A model generated the notes under the pieces. It did no database searches. It was not told the origin of the DNA and saw only the letters and a list, made by a program, of their open reading frames with translations. A stretch of 64,000 nucleotides of DNA from Eumeta japonica (taxonomy: Eukaryota; Arthropoda; Insecta; Lepidoptera; Psychidae): the NCBI GenBank assembly GCA_005406025.1, contig BGZK01001020.1, forward strand, positions 62,001 through 126,000, given 5' to 3'. This document shows positions 45,040-57,530 of this stretch, one piece after another (the stretch's first letter is position 1; the number at the start of each line of letters is the position of its first letter). A program made the translations under genes and the position numbers.

Positions 45040-45515
45040 GTTTTTTGTTTCAACCGTTGGACATTCACTGTTGGAAATAGGCCTCTCCCATAGGTTCCAT
45101 GACAAACAATACTAGAGTACCTGCAACCAACGGCGACTCACAATCTTTACCAGATAGTCAGTCCATAAAGTGCGAGGCCGTCGTCCAGTTCATGGTCACT
45201 GTTCGAGTACCTTTCTTCTTTCTTCCTAAGCGGTTATCTTTGATATTTGCCCGATGCGGCCTACCTATTGCCACTTTAACTTCCTTGTCGAAGTTTGATC
45301 TACTTAATCGGACAGTCCGAAGTAGATGTATTCATCGACAACTAAGATTGAAGAGTTGAGTGGGTACAATATGGGCATTCAACTTACGGTTTTCTCTATG
45401 TTAATTTTTAGACCCACTTCTTGAGGTACTCTGCTGAAGTCTTTGAGCACGGTGCTGAGATCAGTCATTGATTTTGCTGTTACGACTATACCATCAGCAA
45501 ATCATAGATGAATTG
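45040..45515 (-). mobile_element. Decayed RTE-like reverse transcriptase fragment
   Basis: On the minus strand one frame reads FADGIVVTAKSMTDLSTVLK then DFSRVPQEVGLKINIEK (about 45495-45390), the active-site region of an RTE-type reverse transcriptase. The usual (F/Y)ADD has become FADG, so the second catalytic Asp is lost. The weakly readable downstream part ends near 45065 with a GEAYFQQ-like close, matching the usual ORF end. Frameshifts and stops are frequent. Confidence 0.72.
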
Positions 45516-46159
45516 GAAACAATCTACAACAGTATACTCACTGTTGATATTGATATTGTATCCTAACCAACTTCAAAATTTGAAAATATCTTTCAATCAC
45601 AACTCTATACAGCTGCAATCTATGAACCATATGACCATGCATAAATAAAATACAAGAAACGCCCTGTTCGATACAAAAGATGAAATGTATATCAATCGAA
45701 ATTTGTTAGGACTATTGAAAAAAGAATAAAATATATATTAGGCTTTTTTTAAGGTTGTACTTCTTTAGGCGTGTTAGAAGTAACAGATGGGAGTGCATTT
45801 TTAGTATATTACACGTGAAAATAAACCATAAATGTACTAAAAGGGCTCCTTTTAAGGTAATACTCATAGCATTGTGCTACACCACTGTCCTGAAAAGATC
45901 AACTGCTGTATGGGCTTTGGCTTCAAATCTATTTCAAGATTGAAAAAAGGTTTTTCTCTCAATCAATTTTTATAGATAAGTCAAGCCCCGCAATGTTGAT
46001 AGTGGTTGCTAATCAGTACATCACTGTATACTAAATATTCACTCATAAAAACCATGAAATCAAACCTATATAAACAACAATCAATTGCTACATACATGGA
46101 GGAGCATCAGTTGAGAACTGCTTGACCGATTTGGTCGATTTCTTTTTTGTTGTGTTCTT

Positions 46160-46655
46160 AATTATCAGGACAAGGTTCGAATGAAGGAAAATAACTCTTT
46201 GTATATGTCCGTCTGTCTGTTTGTCCAGTGTATCTTCGGAACGGCTAAATTGATCACTATGCGACTTTCACGGAAGGTAGAGGTGTTTACTGGGTCACTT
46301 TTTATCGCGACATTTTTAGGGCTTCTGCATGAAAAACCCTTGAAAATTGGAATTGGGTTTATATCGAGACAAAACCAAGGACGAGGCAAGTGAATCATAA
46401 GCGGGATGGAGAGTAGAATCGAGAACTGGTCAGGGTCAGAATCTAAAGCGAGACTGGAATTGAAGTTGAAAATGGTACTAGGGTAAAAGCCAAATGTGGG
46501 ATCAAAAGTGTCACTGGGATTGTAATCGAAAATGATAGTGGGATAAAAATAATAATAATTCTACCATCATGCTGGTGCAGATGCGGACATTAAGTATATG
46601 GGTAAGTCACTTACAAGAAAGTGTAAAACAATGTCTGACCGGCCAGCTAGTAAAC
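46160..46655 (-). mobile_element. RTE-like retrotransposon 3' UTR
   Basis: Read on the minus strand it starts ACTAGCTGGCCGGTCAGACA. It then holds loosely repeated GATCCCA/AATCCCAGT phrases and GATCAATTTAGCCGTTCCGA, then AAACAGACAGACGGACATAT. This layout (CTAGCTG-CCGG-CAGAC head, CCCAGTCCC-type repeats, AGCCGTTCCGAAG, CAGACAGAC) is that of a common lepidopteran RTE 3' end (recalled). The minus frame 46398-46165 is not a gene. Confidence 0.75.
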
Positions 46656-46848
46656 TAATAAATTGAATATAGTTGTAGACAAAAGTTTATATATTTACTT
46701 GCAGATTTTGAAAGATGCAACAATTTTAACATACGCTATAAATGTAAATATCTATTATAAATATTATACATTGCGCTTTGAATTTTATTTCAATGTAACT
46801 CTGCAAATAAGAAACCTGCGAAACTTATTATCCAAATCAAATAAATAC

Positions 46849-47470
46849 CTTCAATGTAGGAATCATTTGGAGGATCTTCCCACCAAACTGGACTCGGGCA
46901 AGTTATGATTTCCATTAAGTCTTCCTCTGTTAAGTCCTCGGATTCGTCTTCTAAAATTATGATTTCGCTCATATTAAAATTTTTCAATTTGTCGGCAGAA
47001 ACACTATCCTCGGATTCATCCTCATTTGGAGGTGTGACAGTTTCCAGCTCATGTTCAATTTCTGACACATCATTGATAGATAAGTCTTCAACAAAGTCTA
47101 CCAGTTGCTCCTGTTTTTTTGGTGAAACAGGTTTTCGCTTTTTGAATTCGTCCAATGTTATAACCGTTTTCAGTTCATATTTCGGTTTCAACACAATCTT
47201 ATTGGTTATCGTACATCTCTTCAACTTTTCAGGGCAATATTCTATTGTCTCTACCCGATCTTCCTTCTCGTTTTCACTTTTCCTCTTTCTGGCTTCCTTC
47301 TTTTCTTTTCTCTGGGATGATGCTTTAATACCAAAACTTTTCTTGACACTGGACACAGACTTGCTACCCTGCTGACGGCGCATCTGAGCCGATTTGTTTC
47401 TAGTCACTATCATCTCTTTAGGTGGAATATTGTAGGTTTTAGGTAATTTTTTTTCTCTCTTCGCAGACAT
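46849..47470 (-). CDS. Charged protein of unknown function, first coding exon (partial)
   Basis: Starts at ATG 47470 and stays open to a donor GAAG|GTATTT at 46849/46848 (phase 1), giving 207 residues. A TTTTCAG acceptor 6 nt upstream of the ATG (exon start 47477) indicates a 5' UTR intron. The N-terminal 75 residues are strongly basic with nuclear-localisation-like runs (KEKKEARKRK). The middle is mixed (LDEFKKRKPVSPKKQEQLVD), and the end is acidic with SEIIILEDESEDLTEEDL, which resembles a SUMO-interacting motif, then ITCPSPVWWEDPP. The frame continues past the donor into a hydrophobic, intron-like tail, which I discount. The 3' exons were not found. It is predicted to be nuclear by composition only, and the family is not recognised. 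Confidence 0.68.
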
Positions 47471-47476
47471 ATTATA

Positions 47477-48239
47477 TCTGAAAATAAACCATACGACGTA
47501 CGTTTACAAACATTTTAAAAATTAAATAATGTTTTATACCTTAGAAATGACATGGAAATCGATTTTTATTTTCATTCAATATAAATGTATTTACATTTCC
47601 ACACTATCACTAATCGTAAACAATTTGGGATGGCATTAGCATGTCTAAAATTCTCACTCATATTTGCTTGCTTGTTAGATTTAATTTACTGGCAAATCAA
47701 AAGTGATGCAATACTAATTCTATTGAAAAAAAAAATTGTCGCAGTAATCATTCAAACGCACGAAATGATCAACTAGTCACTAACACTGTGCTTTTAATAT
47801 ATCAGTCAAGTATAATATAGCAGTAACTAAAATAATTGTATCATATATTGATTCACAAAGACGTAATATCCAAGTTTATCTTCTTATTTATTATTAATTA
47901 ATTTTTAATGTTTATGATCATTAACTACATAGTTTTTATTTTATTTTATATGATCTGAGGATTTCTCACTAAATATACAAATTGAAAGCACTATGAAGAA
48001 AACTGTTCATATATCAATAGTTTATATTATGGTGATGGAACAAATATATTCCAACTCCCATGTCATCCAAAATACAACTTCCCTAGTTGTTTTTTTTGTA
48101 AAATGGAACTAAAAGAAAGAATTCTATAATTTTCACTTTGAGTCACCAAAATATTGTAATATTGTTAATCGTTTGTAATGATCAAATATGAATAATATAA
48201 TAGTGATATATTTATATGAGGGCGGAACTAATATTCATT
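47477..48239. promoter_or_regulatory. Upstream region of the charged-protein gene
   Basis: Should hold its 5' UTR exon and promoter on the minus strand. AT-rich, with no motif I can single out. Confidence 0.3.
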
Positions 48240-48320
48240 TTAATTTTTACTTAAGTGACCAAATATCATCTGGTGTTCCTCAGGCACCTGCTCCTTCGCA
48301 ATTATATTTCAACATTATTT
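48240..48320 (+). mobile_element. Short reverse-transcriptase relic
   Basis: One frame reads SSGVPQAPAPSQLYFNII, similar to the SSGVPQGS-LGPLLFNIFI block of Jockey/R1-type reverse transcriptases. Only about 60 bp is recognisable. Confidence 0.4.
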
Positions 48321-49660
48321 AGATTCCTGAAATTTGATGATGTTTTTGGATTACTGAAAATTTATAACTTAAAAGCGTACACTTGCTGTGCATGGGTTGC
48401 ATGCTGTATGTAGCAGGCAAATGCCCGATTACGAATCCCACTGGAGTGAAACTTTCGACAATAGAACCATACACCTCTGGTATGAAAAAAATTGATATTT
48501 ATGATGTGAACAACTCTCCTCTCTCGAAACCATCTTTCTCAAAAAATGATGACATTATTTATAATTTATTTACACTGAAAAATTACAGTAAATCTAATTT
48601 TATATATAATAAAATATAGGAATTTTAAAATATTTATTTTTTAAAGATCCTAATTTTCCCAGCGGTTAAATCATGTGCTTTGTTTTATAAACATTTTTAT
48701 GAAAAAGCTGTTAATGACCATATAATCAAATTATGTAAAAAGATATGAACTGATCTTTTTGGCCAGAGAAAATTTTCTTTCCTAATTCTATACCTTTTAA
48801 AAAACTATAACAATTGTGTATCTGAAGTAACTAATAGTAAAGGTGATATTTGTATGGATTAAAGAAATTAAGTGGAATAACAACGCATACCATTTTAACT
48901 GACATTAGCGGAGTGAATTAGCAAAAACTACAAAATCCCAAAAATTTAGTGAAAATACATAGATAGTGACGCGACACTTGAGATTTTGAGCTTTAAAGTG
49001 AGTTTTGAGTGATCATGCGCGTTCGAGCACTCGCCTCGTCACAAGTTCATTGTAAATGGTGTAAATTGTACAGTTATTGTGTGGCGTCATCTGTATTGCG
49101 GTGCACGCCCAGCGCGTCTATTAATTACCAAGTCGCCGAAAACCTAGTAGGTCTATTAAAAGCTCTGTACAGACTCTAAAGTAATCGGCCTTTCGACTTA
49201 TTGTACCTTGTGAAGCCCTTTTATTTGCATGATCTTTTATAACGATATAGAAACTAGTTCAAGAGATTTTGCATGGTGCTATGAAATGTTTTACGAGTCT
49301 GTACTTAGAATATTAAAACGACACAACAATTATCCTTATAAGCATCGGCAAATACGAGCTTGCTGTAAGAATATCCTGTTAGCACAAATTAGTCAGAAGC
49401 TTCTTGACAAGTGCAATAGTGATTCATATACCATATTTATAAAGGTATTTGAACTCATGACCGTTATCTAGCTGTATTGAACACGCCAACTGCAAATACT
49501 TCAGAAGAAATTCCAACTTTTCAGTATAAGAGCAGAATGCCATGCTCTACAATGGAAGTTTGTGAACATGTCATGTTTATGTTAGGCAACCAGATGGCGA
49601 TTGTTTTAGACCTAAATTTATACCTATATCTATACACACCGATTAATTTTGCTAGATTTC
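48321..49660. other. Region with unassigned short open frames
   Basis: Plus frames at 48383-48619, 49229-49471 and 49477-49818 are open for 78 to 113 codons. The 49229 frame (LAQISQKLLDKCNSD) looks somewhat protein-like, but I see no domain, no splice context and no homologue I can name. Confidence 0.3.
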
Positions 49661-49700
49661 TTTATAAGAGGATGGCTAATTTTAGCCATCCTCTTATAAA
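49661..49700. repeat. Perfect hairpin, 19-bp arms
   Basis: TTTATAAGAGGATGGCTAA (49661-49679) pairs exactly with 49682-49700 across a 2-nt loop. Confidence 0.93.
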
Positions 49701-49748
49701 GTTGGTTGATGGAAGAGACTCAGTATTTACTGAGTCTCTTCCACCAAC
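49701..49748. repeat. Perfect hairpin, 15-bp arms, with extended stem
   Basis: GGAAGAGACTCAGTA (49711-49725) pairs exactly with 49728-49742 across a TT loop. The stem continues outward as GTTGGT/ACCAAC after a 4-nt bulge (TGAT). It directly abuts the hairpin at 49661-49700. Confidence 0.93.
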
Positions 49749-49919
49749 TCCTTTTAAAATTACATTTAACAAAAAGTCACTTTTAAAATTAAATGTATGT
49801 ACCATTTGCTCCTTTTAACGGTTGTCAGGACAAAAACCTGTTAAAAGGAAGGCATGGAACGCAAATTTCACTTTGAAAGTGACTTTTTGTTACATGTCAG
49901 TTTAAAAAGTAGATGGTGG
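49741..49919. repeat. Imperfect foldback repeat, arms about 80 bp
   Basis: The left arm 49741-49819 (CCACCAACTCCTTTTAAAAT..., AACAAAAAGTCACTTT) is the diverged reverse complement of the right arm 49835-49919 (AAAGTGACTTTTTGTTACAT..., ATGGTGG). The centre is GGTTGTCAGGAC. A single arm recurs in NUDT21 intron 1 (17190-17275), so this is a mobile or formerly mobile family. Confidence 0.8.
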
Positions 49920-52569
49920 AAAACAGTATAAAAAGATATTTAACGGTCAGGAAGAAGTGAAAATAAGAACTATCAACTCCTGTGATATAAAATATATGTG
50001 GCGACGAGCTTAGCGCATTAAAGTGGACGGTCATCATATTGTTGGACAGATTAAAATTTAATTCGAACTAGATTATAAAATTTTAGATAGATTACCGAGT
50101 TCGACAATAATAATCAATTGGTTTTTGAAAGCAATATTGAATAGTTGAATATATCCCGTATGATAATGCTCACACATCCTGTATAATAACTTTTGTTATC
50201 GGTTGCATTATGGTAGGTCATGGAGTGATGTCAAACATTGCATTCACGTACATTTGATATATCTTAGTAATGCACAAAACCTTTTTGCTATAATTAGATA
50301 TTAATTTGAAAGGTAATTAGTCTTTGGTTGAATTAAGAAAAATATGACTAGTTATACTTATTGTATCCTTGTGAGTCTTTACAGCCAAAAGGATCTTAAA
50401 ATTTCCATACTACATATACCTATATTCAATATCAATATGTGTATATCACTCACAAATTCAGATACTATTTGGTCAGGTAAGTTTAAATTTATGAGTTGTA
50501 TCTAACACATTACTAGAAAGAATCAGAAAGCAATTTCAGCAATTTTTAATAAGAAGTTATCTATTGCTATAAAAATGCAATTTATTGAAATTTTACATAG
50601 CGGTTTTGAAAATAAGTTTGGTTGAATAAATATAATTAAACAAAATTCATGTATTTGTTGTCAAATGAAAACATTTGAAATGTTTTGAAAGTATTTTGAG
50701 CAATTATATCAATTTTAATATTTATTTAATATAATAATAGCCAGCCACTACAAAAGTTTGCAGATACCATCTAATTATTATGTCTAGTTAAGTGTACATA
50801 ACCAGACTTTAGACTAACTAAATCAATACTAAATAAAATGAGAAATTTAAGATAAAGCTAGTTAAAACAAATTATTATATACTTCGTTTTAAATAGCACA
50901 ACTTATATAACAAATTCAAACTGTGTGCTGAATTGTACAAAAATGTGTACAAAAAAAAAAAACTGTTTTCATGAACAGTAAACTCGTTAAAATCAGGGCG
51001 TCACTTTTACGTACTGCGTGTCTATTATACGCAAGGTTACGACATCTTACACTACGAAATGATCTTTAAATACATCATCGCAAGCGATATATTGACATAA
51101 TTCGAGGTCATACGAAAACAAAAATGCGAATCGAATATATAGGTTAGTTAACGAACAAGAATTTAAGGGATTTACCTTAACAATGATGACCGTCTTTAAT
51201 ACATACTTCCACTTAAACTTGTGTTGGCTTCAATGAAATATTGTATATTTCGTTTCAACAAGAAATACTTATAATATTACAACAATAAATAATGTAATTA
51301 GGAATCATTCGAATACAGGTTTATGAACTTCCTCTAAGATCGTTTGTTTTGTTTTATTTCAACATAGAAGGAAGCAACGTAGAAAGAAAACTAAGAGGGG
51401 AAAAAATAAATACATAGAGAATTTATGAAATTTAGAATATAAGAGTAGTCTATGATTTCAGATAGAACTTTGTCACAATGTATTAGTTTCAAGTACTTAT
51501 ATTGTATTTAAATGCTATTTAAGCCAACAATATTCTTTAATCAAAATATAGTTATGACTCTTATTATATAATCTAAAAAGAAATTAGTTATTTGCCTAAT
51601 TGCTATAACTGATATTTTTTTGTCTTGTTTCTGTGATACATACTAATGTCTATGACAAAACAATTAGGAGGACATAGACGGCTCGTTTCACAATTTTCTA
51701 CGTCGTATTAAAAGGTGGTAAATTTAGTTAACCAAAAATTAATTTCACAATATTTAACAAAATGCGCTTTAACTACAGTGCATTTTTTTATTCTCAAAAA
51801 TGAAAAAAGTAAGGCCTAATGAAAATAATTATTTGACTGTACATTAACATGACGGTGCTTTAATGGTCTTAGAATTCTGTTCATTATGTAGGTTGAATCG
51901 AACGGAAGAGAAAGATGTAATGTGATTGACAATGTTGCACTATTATACCCTATTTAATTTTGTATCGATTCCTAAAACGATTTATATAATCGAAGTATAA
52001 AAACTATATATCATAAAAAACTAACAGATACGGGGCGAATTATTGCTAAAATATAATTATGACTCTTCATTATGCAATGATACTTCATTAAATGTAATAC
52101 ATAAAAACACAAGCATATTTCGTTTCTTTATGGTCTGAATGAATTATTTTCCATCAAGTGGCGTATAATAGACAAAATCTTTAGCAATAGAAAAATTATA
52201 AAATGATATGTAATATTTGTATATGTAATATTCAATGAATTTTATACAAATCAACTAAAAAATTTAAAAAAGTTCTATATAGTAATGAATTATTAGCAAT
52301 GACATACAATATTAGTGTATCATGTATTGTGTATTAATTTACTTTGTGATAAACACAAGTCACAAATGTATTCTATGTTCTCTAAGTTTTCATTTATTTT
52401 TTTACTCCCTCAGGTTATTAAAAGTATTTGAATATGTTCCTATCTGATTACACGGTAAGAGGTATATAATTTGGCTTGTCAACCATATTTTATACTAAAC
52501 TAAACTACGTGGGTCAATTTTAAAGTACTTAGAAAATAAAAAAATTAGCAAACTAGCAACTTATTATTT
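49920..52569. other. AT-rich gene-free stretch
   Basis: No exon, RNA gene or recognisable transposon seen in about 2.6 kb. Confidence 0.5.
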
Positions 52570-53640
52570 TTTTTTTTCAAAATAGTGTCCAATACATCGT
52601 TACAATCGAAGCAATCACCGCGAGAAACACTTTGCCCATTTGCTATTAGAAATCGCTTCGACAGCCTTTTCATATACAGCAATTGTTTCCTTGAAGTCCG
52701 TAAACTATTTTTCTCAAAGATTTTGCTTTAAGAAATAAATAAAAATTGCATGGTATGAGGTCAGGGCTGTAAAGCATGTGAACCGGTATTCCTATACCTA
52801 ACGTGCCCAAATAATTTAGTCGTTTGTCTGGCGGTATGAGATGAGGCGTTGTCATGATGAAGAAAAATACTACTGCAAAGTCGTTTTTTCCGAACTTTTT
52901 CCAAAATAAGAAGCAAACAATTCTTTGTGTACCAGTCTGCGGTGATCGTTTTTTATTTTGTTTAGCAGTTGTTGCATAATGACCTGTCATTCCGAAGAAA
53001 GAGGTCACCATCTATTTCCGATAATTCAACATCGTTTTACTTTAGTAGACAATTCCTCGGAAGGAAACACCTACTGAGCAGATTTTGTTTTCGGAATCCT
53101 AATAGCAAATCCAGCTTTCGTCACCTGTAACTATGTGGTATACAGCATTTAAGTCAGCATCCACAACTCGTTGTATCATTTCGCGGCACCAATGAACAAA
53201 TGGGGGTTTTTAAGCTTTGGTCAAAATATGCGGAATCCACCGACTACAAAGCTTCCTGACACCTTAATGTTCATGATGGGTTTTGTGCCCTTGAGTCATA
53301 TCGATGTATAAGCTTATCCCAATTTGCTGGTATCCCATACTTTTATCAATCTCTATCATGAGCTGCACAGCACTGATGTTGTCTTCAGTCGTCGCTGTGG
53401 AAGGACGTCTCTCACGCAGATCACCAGCCAGAATAATGTAACCACGTTTGAACTCGTTAAACCAATTGTAAACAGTGGTAAAGGATGGAGTTTCATTCAA
53501 ATGCCAACCAACGTCTCGAGTTTTCTTGTTGGCTTAAATGGCAACGAAAATCATAGAAAAATATTGTACGAAGCTTTTCTCGCGTTAAATTTATGTTGAT
53601 GGGAAAAAAAATTCTGTTTGCCGCAAATTTGTAAAAATAA
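52570..53640 (-). mobile_element. Decayed mariner transposon (D34D type)
   Basis: The minus-strand transposase reads in broken frames from about 53620 to 52580. The N-terminal helix-turn-helix part reads TTVYNWFNEFKRG then RERRPSTATTEDNISAV. SFFGMTGHYAT lies near 53000, YSPDLIPCNFYLF near 52760 (third catalytic Asp in SPD kept) and AISNSKWAKCF near the C-terminus. The usual HHDNASSHTA block with the second catalytic Asp is shifted out of frame. Clean terminal inverted repeats and TA duplications were not found, although ends near 52515 and 53735 share weak complementarity. Confidence 0.85.
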
Positions 53641-54099
53641 ATGACAAATAAATGCAATTTACATAATGAAGTCGGCCAAGAGTTCTATTTTTAAAATATA
53701 AATGGTGTTTTATTTTACAATTTCTAAGTGGCCAGTTCTAAAAATTTTAATTGTTTCCTCCTTATATTTGGCAATCTACTTTATATTTTGCACGAAATAA
53801 AATATACAAAATACTACATTTTGATTTTCTACTGTCATGCGCAAAACAAAACACTCTTATATGCATTTACCGAAAAAATTATCGGTTTATTACGCTAAAA
53901 TAGAAGATAGGATCCATTATTATTATGATTATCAATTGTTAGTGATCGAAACAATATATGACAGTACCGTCGATATTAATTGCTAATGATTATAATTCGT
54001 TCATATTGGTTATTGTTGTAGTTCATTACTTAAGTGATGATGATAATTAAATTTTTATACCTACTATTTTTTTTGCATTGATTCTAATAATAATATAAT
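53641..54099. other. AT-rich gene-free stretch
   Basis: No feature seen. Confidence 0.4.
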
Positions 54100-54200
54100 T
54101 TCACGCCTATTTCTCAGAAGGGAAGGCAAAGACTATAGATTTCCACTTGGTACTCCATTTCTCTTTTGCTTCACTGACAACAATTAATCTTTTCATGTAA
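54100..54200 (-). mobile_element. Non-LTR retrotransposon end, copy 2 (inverted)
   Basis: Reverse complement of the GACTATAG-type tail: ACGCCTATTTCTCAGAAGGG then AAGACTATAGATTTCCACTT, followed by the remnant of the CATGAAAAGATT phrase. It matches the block at 27240-27345. Confidence 0.7.
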
Positions 54201-55934
54201 GCTCATCGGTTTTGGATGTTTTTAATGGCCAATGATTTTTGTAATTATATAGTAGTTACACTTACAAAAGCTGCAATAACAAAATCAAAAATATTTTTAG
54301 GAAACAAGAACTTAAATTTTAAATATGCTTTAAAAATGTTTTTTTTTTATTTAAGCGTTATTTAGTTGTGTTACTTTTTTTAAAGAAAATTGGAAACCTA
54401 TAATTACTTTACAAATGAAACGAGTAATACAATAAAAATAATTGAATAGCTACTATTCCACGAAATTCACTAGGTGCTGTATCGAGAATAGTAATGACTA
54501 GCAAAACCAGAAGAAAATTTTTGGTGTATATCAGCCTTTGGTATAATGCGGCAGTGGACGGGTGCAAATCACCTTTCCAAGCGTTGGTAGTAACGATGAT
54601 TGATGAATATATTTACTAATTAGTAGTTGTGGTAAACGACACAAGACTACTAACTTTAGTAATTGAATAATTTTGTTAGTAATATGTAAAATCTACGTCG
54701 AGACCTTAATTCCTATTCACTAAAAGTAACGCAGGACTAAAGTATTAATTTATTAATGAAACAACAATAAGCTGGGGAGCGTGGTTGAGTAAATGATGCA
54801 AATAATCGCGCACAAATCATAAGTTTAGAATTATTAAGTAATGTGAATTAAATACTGTGACTAGTAACAATTGATAAAAGTTAAAAAAAAATCATTAAAA
54901 CAGTTGACTTTGCAGGCCATCGTTAAGGCTTCCCGCTATGATATTTATTTTTGAACATTATCTGTGTTGAGATGACAAACAAAAAGATGGATGGTTCAAA
55001 ACTGAAAGACTTATCGTTTAAGTTTTTGGAGCTCAAAAATTTAACGAAGCACTTAACTTTAAAAGCTATCCTGAAATTTTTTGCTACTTTCAAACTCAAG
55101 GTCTTTAAAAATACAAATTGGAATTAATTATTGAATTTTAGCTCAAGAGGTCGATTTTTGTGCTTTTTTAAGTTCTCCGAGCTCGAAAATACGGCTTAAT
55201 ACGTTTTCAGCTTTTTGAGTTCAAACATCTTGATTTATTTGAATAAAATACATTTTTTTTTTTATTTTAAACCATGATAATTATCGAACAAGTTGTTCGA
55301 TTTTGAATTGATTTGCGGTATTCAACGCAATTTTTTAAGTAAAGAAAGTTGACTGATATCAAACACAACGGAATAACAACTTTAGAAGTCATTTTGAAAT
55401 CATATGTATATCACTGGTTTAATTCTTATTGCTTACTTATTCTGGGTTCAAATCAATACTTAAGTACCTCGTACCAAAACCAAACATAAGGAACAATTTT
55501 TCAATTTTTTTCAAAACTATTTACATGGAAATTAAAGCAGGACGGGTGTCCATATCACTTAAAATAATAAAATGTCTAAAAAATACAATCTCAAAAAACA
55601 CCAAGGCAGATTTACTTGATATCAGCATTGTCTTTTTAAATCCGAAATTACATGATTTCAAATCAACGAATGTGTTACCAAACACAAAACAGTTTTAATA
55701 AGTTTTTACAGAACCAGTATTTACCACAACAAAAGGACCCCGAGAATCAACCAATTGCCATTCTCTAGTTTTATAACATTCGTTCTTTTTTTGAACCGGT
55801 CGTGTGCATAATAATATTCCACTTTAAAGAGATTTATTATGTAATTATCCATCATTTCCATATTGCAACAAACTTACTTGTCTATTTAATTAATGTAAAA
55901 TCAGTGAAATAGCTGAAGCATTTAATATTTTGAG
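54201..55934. other. AT-rich gene-free stretch
   Basis: An 89-codon plus frame (55429-55698) is lysine- and asparagine-rich, as expected from AT bias, with no domain. Confidence 0.45.
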
Positions 55935-56025
55935 AATAGTACCTCGACATGACGAAGTATATGAAAATCTATAGTCTCTGCCTATGCTTTTGGGAAAAAG
56001 GCGTGAGTTTATATTATTATTAATA
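55935..56025 (+). mobile_element. Non-LTR retrotransposon end, copy 3
   Basis: AAATCTATAGTCTCTGCCTA then GGCGTGAGTTTATATTATTA, ending in a TTATTATTA tail. Only about 90 bp remains. Confidence 0.7.
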
Positions 56026-57089
56026 CCTTTACTGACACGTTGTTTTATTTTCCAATTTTAATGATTCGTGCTAATAAATTTTGATTTCGGGCATCATTTT
56101 GAATTAATTTGAGTCACTTTAAATTCTTCATTATTTTTTATATTAAAAATAATAAAAAGTCAGTGATTCTTATATTGGATCCAAACATTTATTACACAAT
56201 AAAAATGTATTTTTCTTTTCTTGTGCAATTTCTTTTACCTATTTAATTTTTAAAAGTTGATTTCCTTTTGTCGCAAAACCATATCTTCCTTAGCGTTATA
56301 TCTAATTCAACGATTAAAATATAATTTTAAATATTATCTTCACCGCTTATAACAAAAAAATAAATAAATAATTTAAATATGATATTTTTCTTTAAGGAAA
56401 AAAAAACATATTGCGTTTCTACATGTCCATATAAAGAAGGTAAAAAATGTCATCCATTAATAATTTGTTTCACTAACGTGTACGATAGTTGTTAAGGCTC
56501 TTTAGGCTAACATAATTTATAACGCGGCTGAATAAAATACAGTTAACTTTACCGTTAGTGACGAAAGACAAACAAATTGCTTAAAACTAATATTTTCTTC
56601 ACGATAACTATTGGAATTGTTGACATTGTTTATGCAAGCGTAATTACTAATGTATTTAGTGTGTGGCTCGCTCAACAATTGTTTACATATGCCAAAAAAT
56701 GGATATGGAACTTCGTACAAGTAATGAGAGTGAAACTTTTTAAACTTTGAAACGTTATTGCTGATAAAATTTTAATGGTTTAAACATAATTAAGTAAAAA
56801 CTCGTCGTGGAATCAATACAATCACGGGATACAAACGCAAAAATAACGTATGTAATCACAAAACACAAACGTAAACATTAATTACACAATTCGTGATATG
56901 TCAGTTGTTCATATATAGTTTGACACGTACATCTACAACGCGCGCATGCGCGATATTATATTAATCTATAGTTTTGTATTATATAATATTGTTACTATTT
57001 ATAATTTGCTTTATTAATGAAATTAACGTACCTTGACATTTATTAATAGTCCACAATAATAATTCAGTATTCAATATCAGTGAATGGGG
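56026..57089. other. AT-rich gene-free stretch
   Basis: No feature seen beyond chance frames. Confidence 0.4.
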
Positions 57090-57530
57090 TCTTGCTCGCT
57101 ATTATAAATAATAAAATCAATGCAGTGGAGATGCGATCTCTGTGTAATACGTGTGGAGTGTGTTGAAAAGATAGATGTAGAAACAATAATGTAAGAGAGC
57201 GGTGTGGTTTAAAGGAAGATGTAGTGTTTAGAGTAGAAAGAGGTATGTTGTGGTAGTTTGGCCGTCTGGAAAGGATGAATAAAAGTAAAGTGACAGATGG
57301 AAAGGTCGGCAAAGGTCGTCCTAGAAAATCCTATGCAAACCGTATTGGTGGCATACCTACTAAAAAAGGGCCAAATTTGAAGCACCCGAAATCGACGAGC
57401 TTGCATGAAAAGATTGATGGATGTCAGTGAAGCAAAAGAAATATGCAAAGATCGTACCGTGTGGAAGTCTATAGCCTCTGTTTACCCTTCTGAGAAATAG
57501 GCGTTAGTTTATATTATTATTATTAATATT
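57090..57530 (+). mobile_element. Non-LTR retrotransposon ORF2 end, copy 4 (longest)
   Basis: Broken plus-strand frames spell the late ORF2 region. A CNTCGVC-like start near 57140 is followed by RERCGLKEDVVFRVERGMLW (about 57197-57255), FGRLERMNKSK, KGRPRKSYANRIGG (about 57312) and the CMKRLMDVSEAKEIC block (about 57400). It closes with a TTATTATTATTAAT tail near 57530. It is the same family as 27195, 54100 and 55935. The minus-strand frames here are shadows. Confidence 0.75.

Noticed and set aside
46790..46848. Extension of the charged protein to a 226-residue product
   Set aside because: A strong donor at 46849/46848 and a sudden hydrophobic, AT-driven tail point to intron sequence.
46905..47375. 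156-codon plus-strand Ser/Phe-rich frame
   Set aside because: It is antisense to the charged-protein exon on the minus strand.
49229..49818. Two consecutive plus-strand frames of 80 and 113 codons
   Set aside because: No domain or splice signals, and the second runs through the hairpin cluster, so coding is unlikely.
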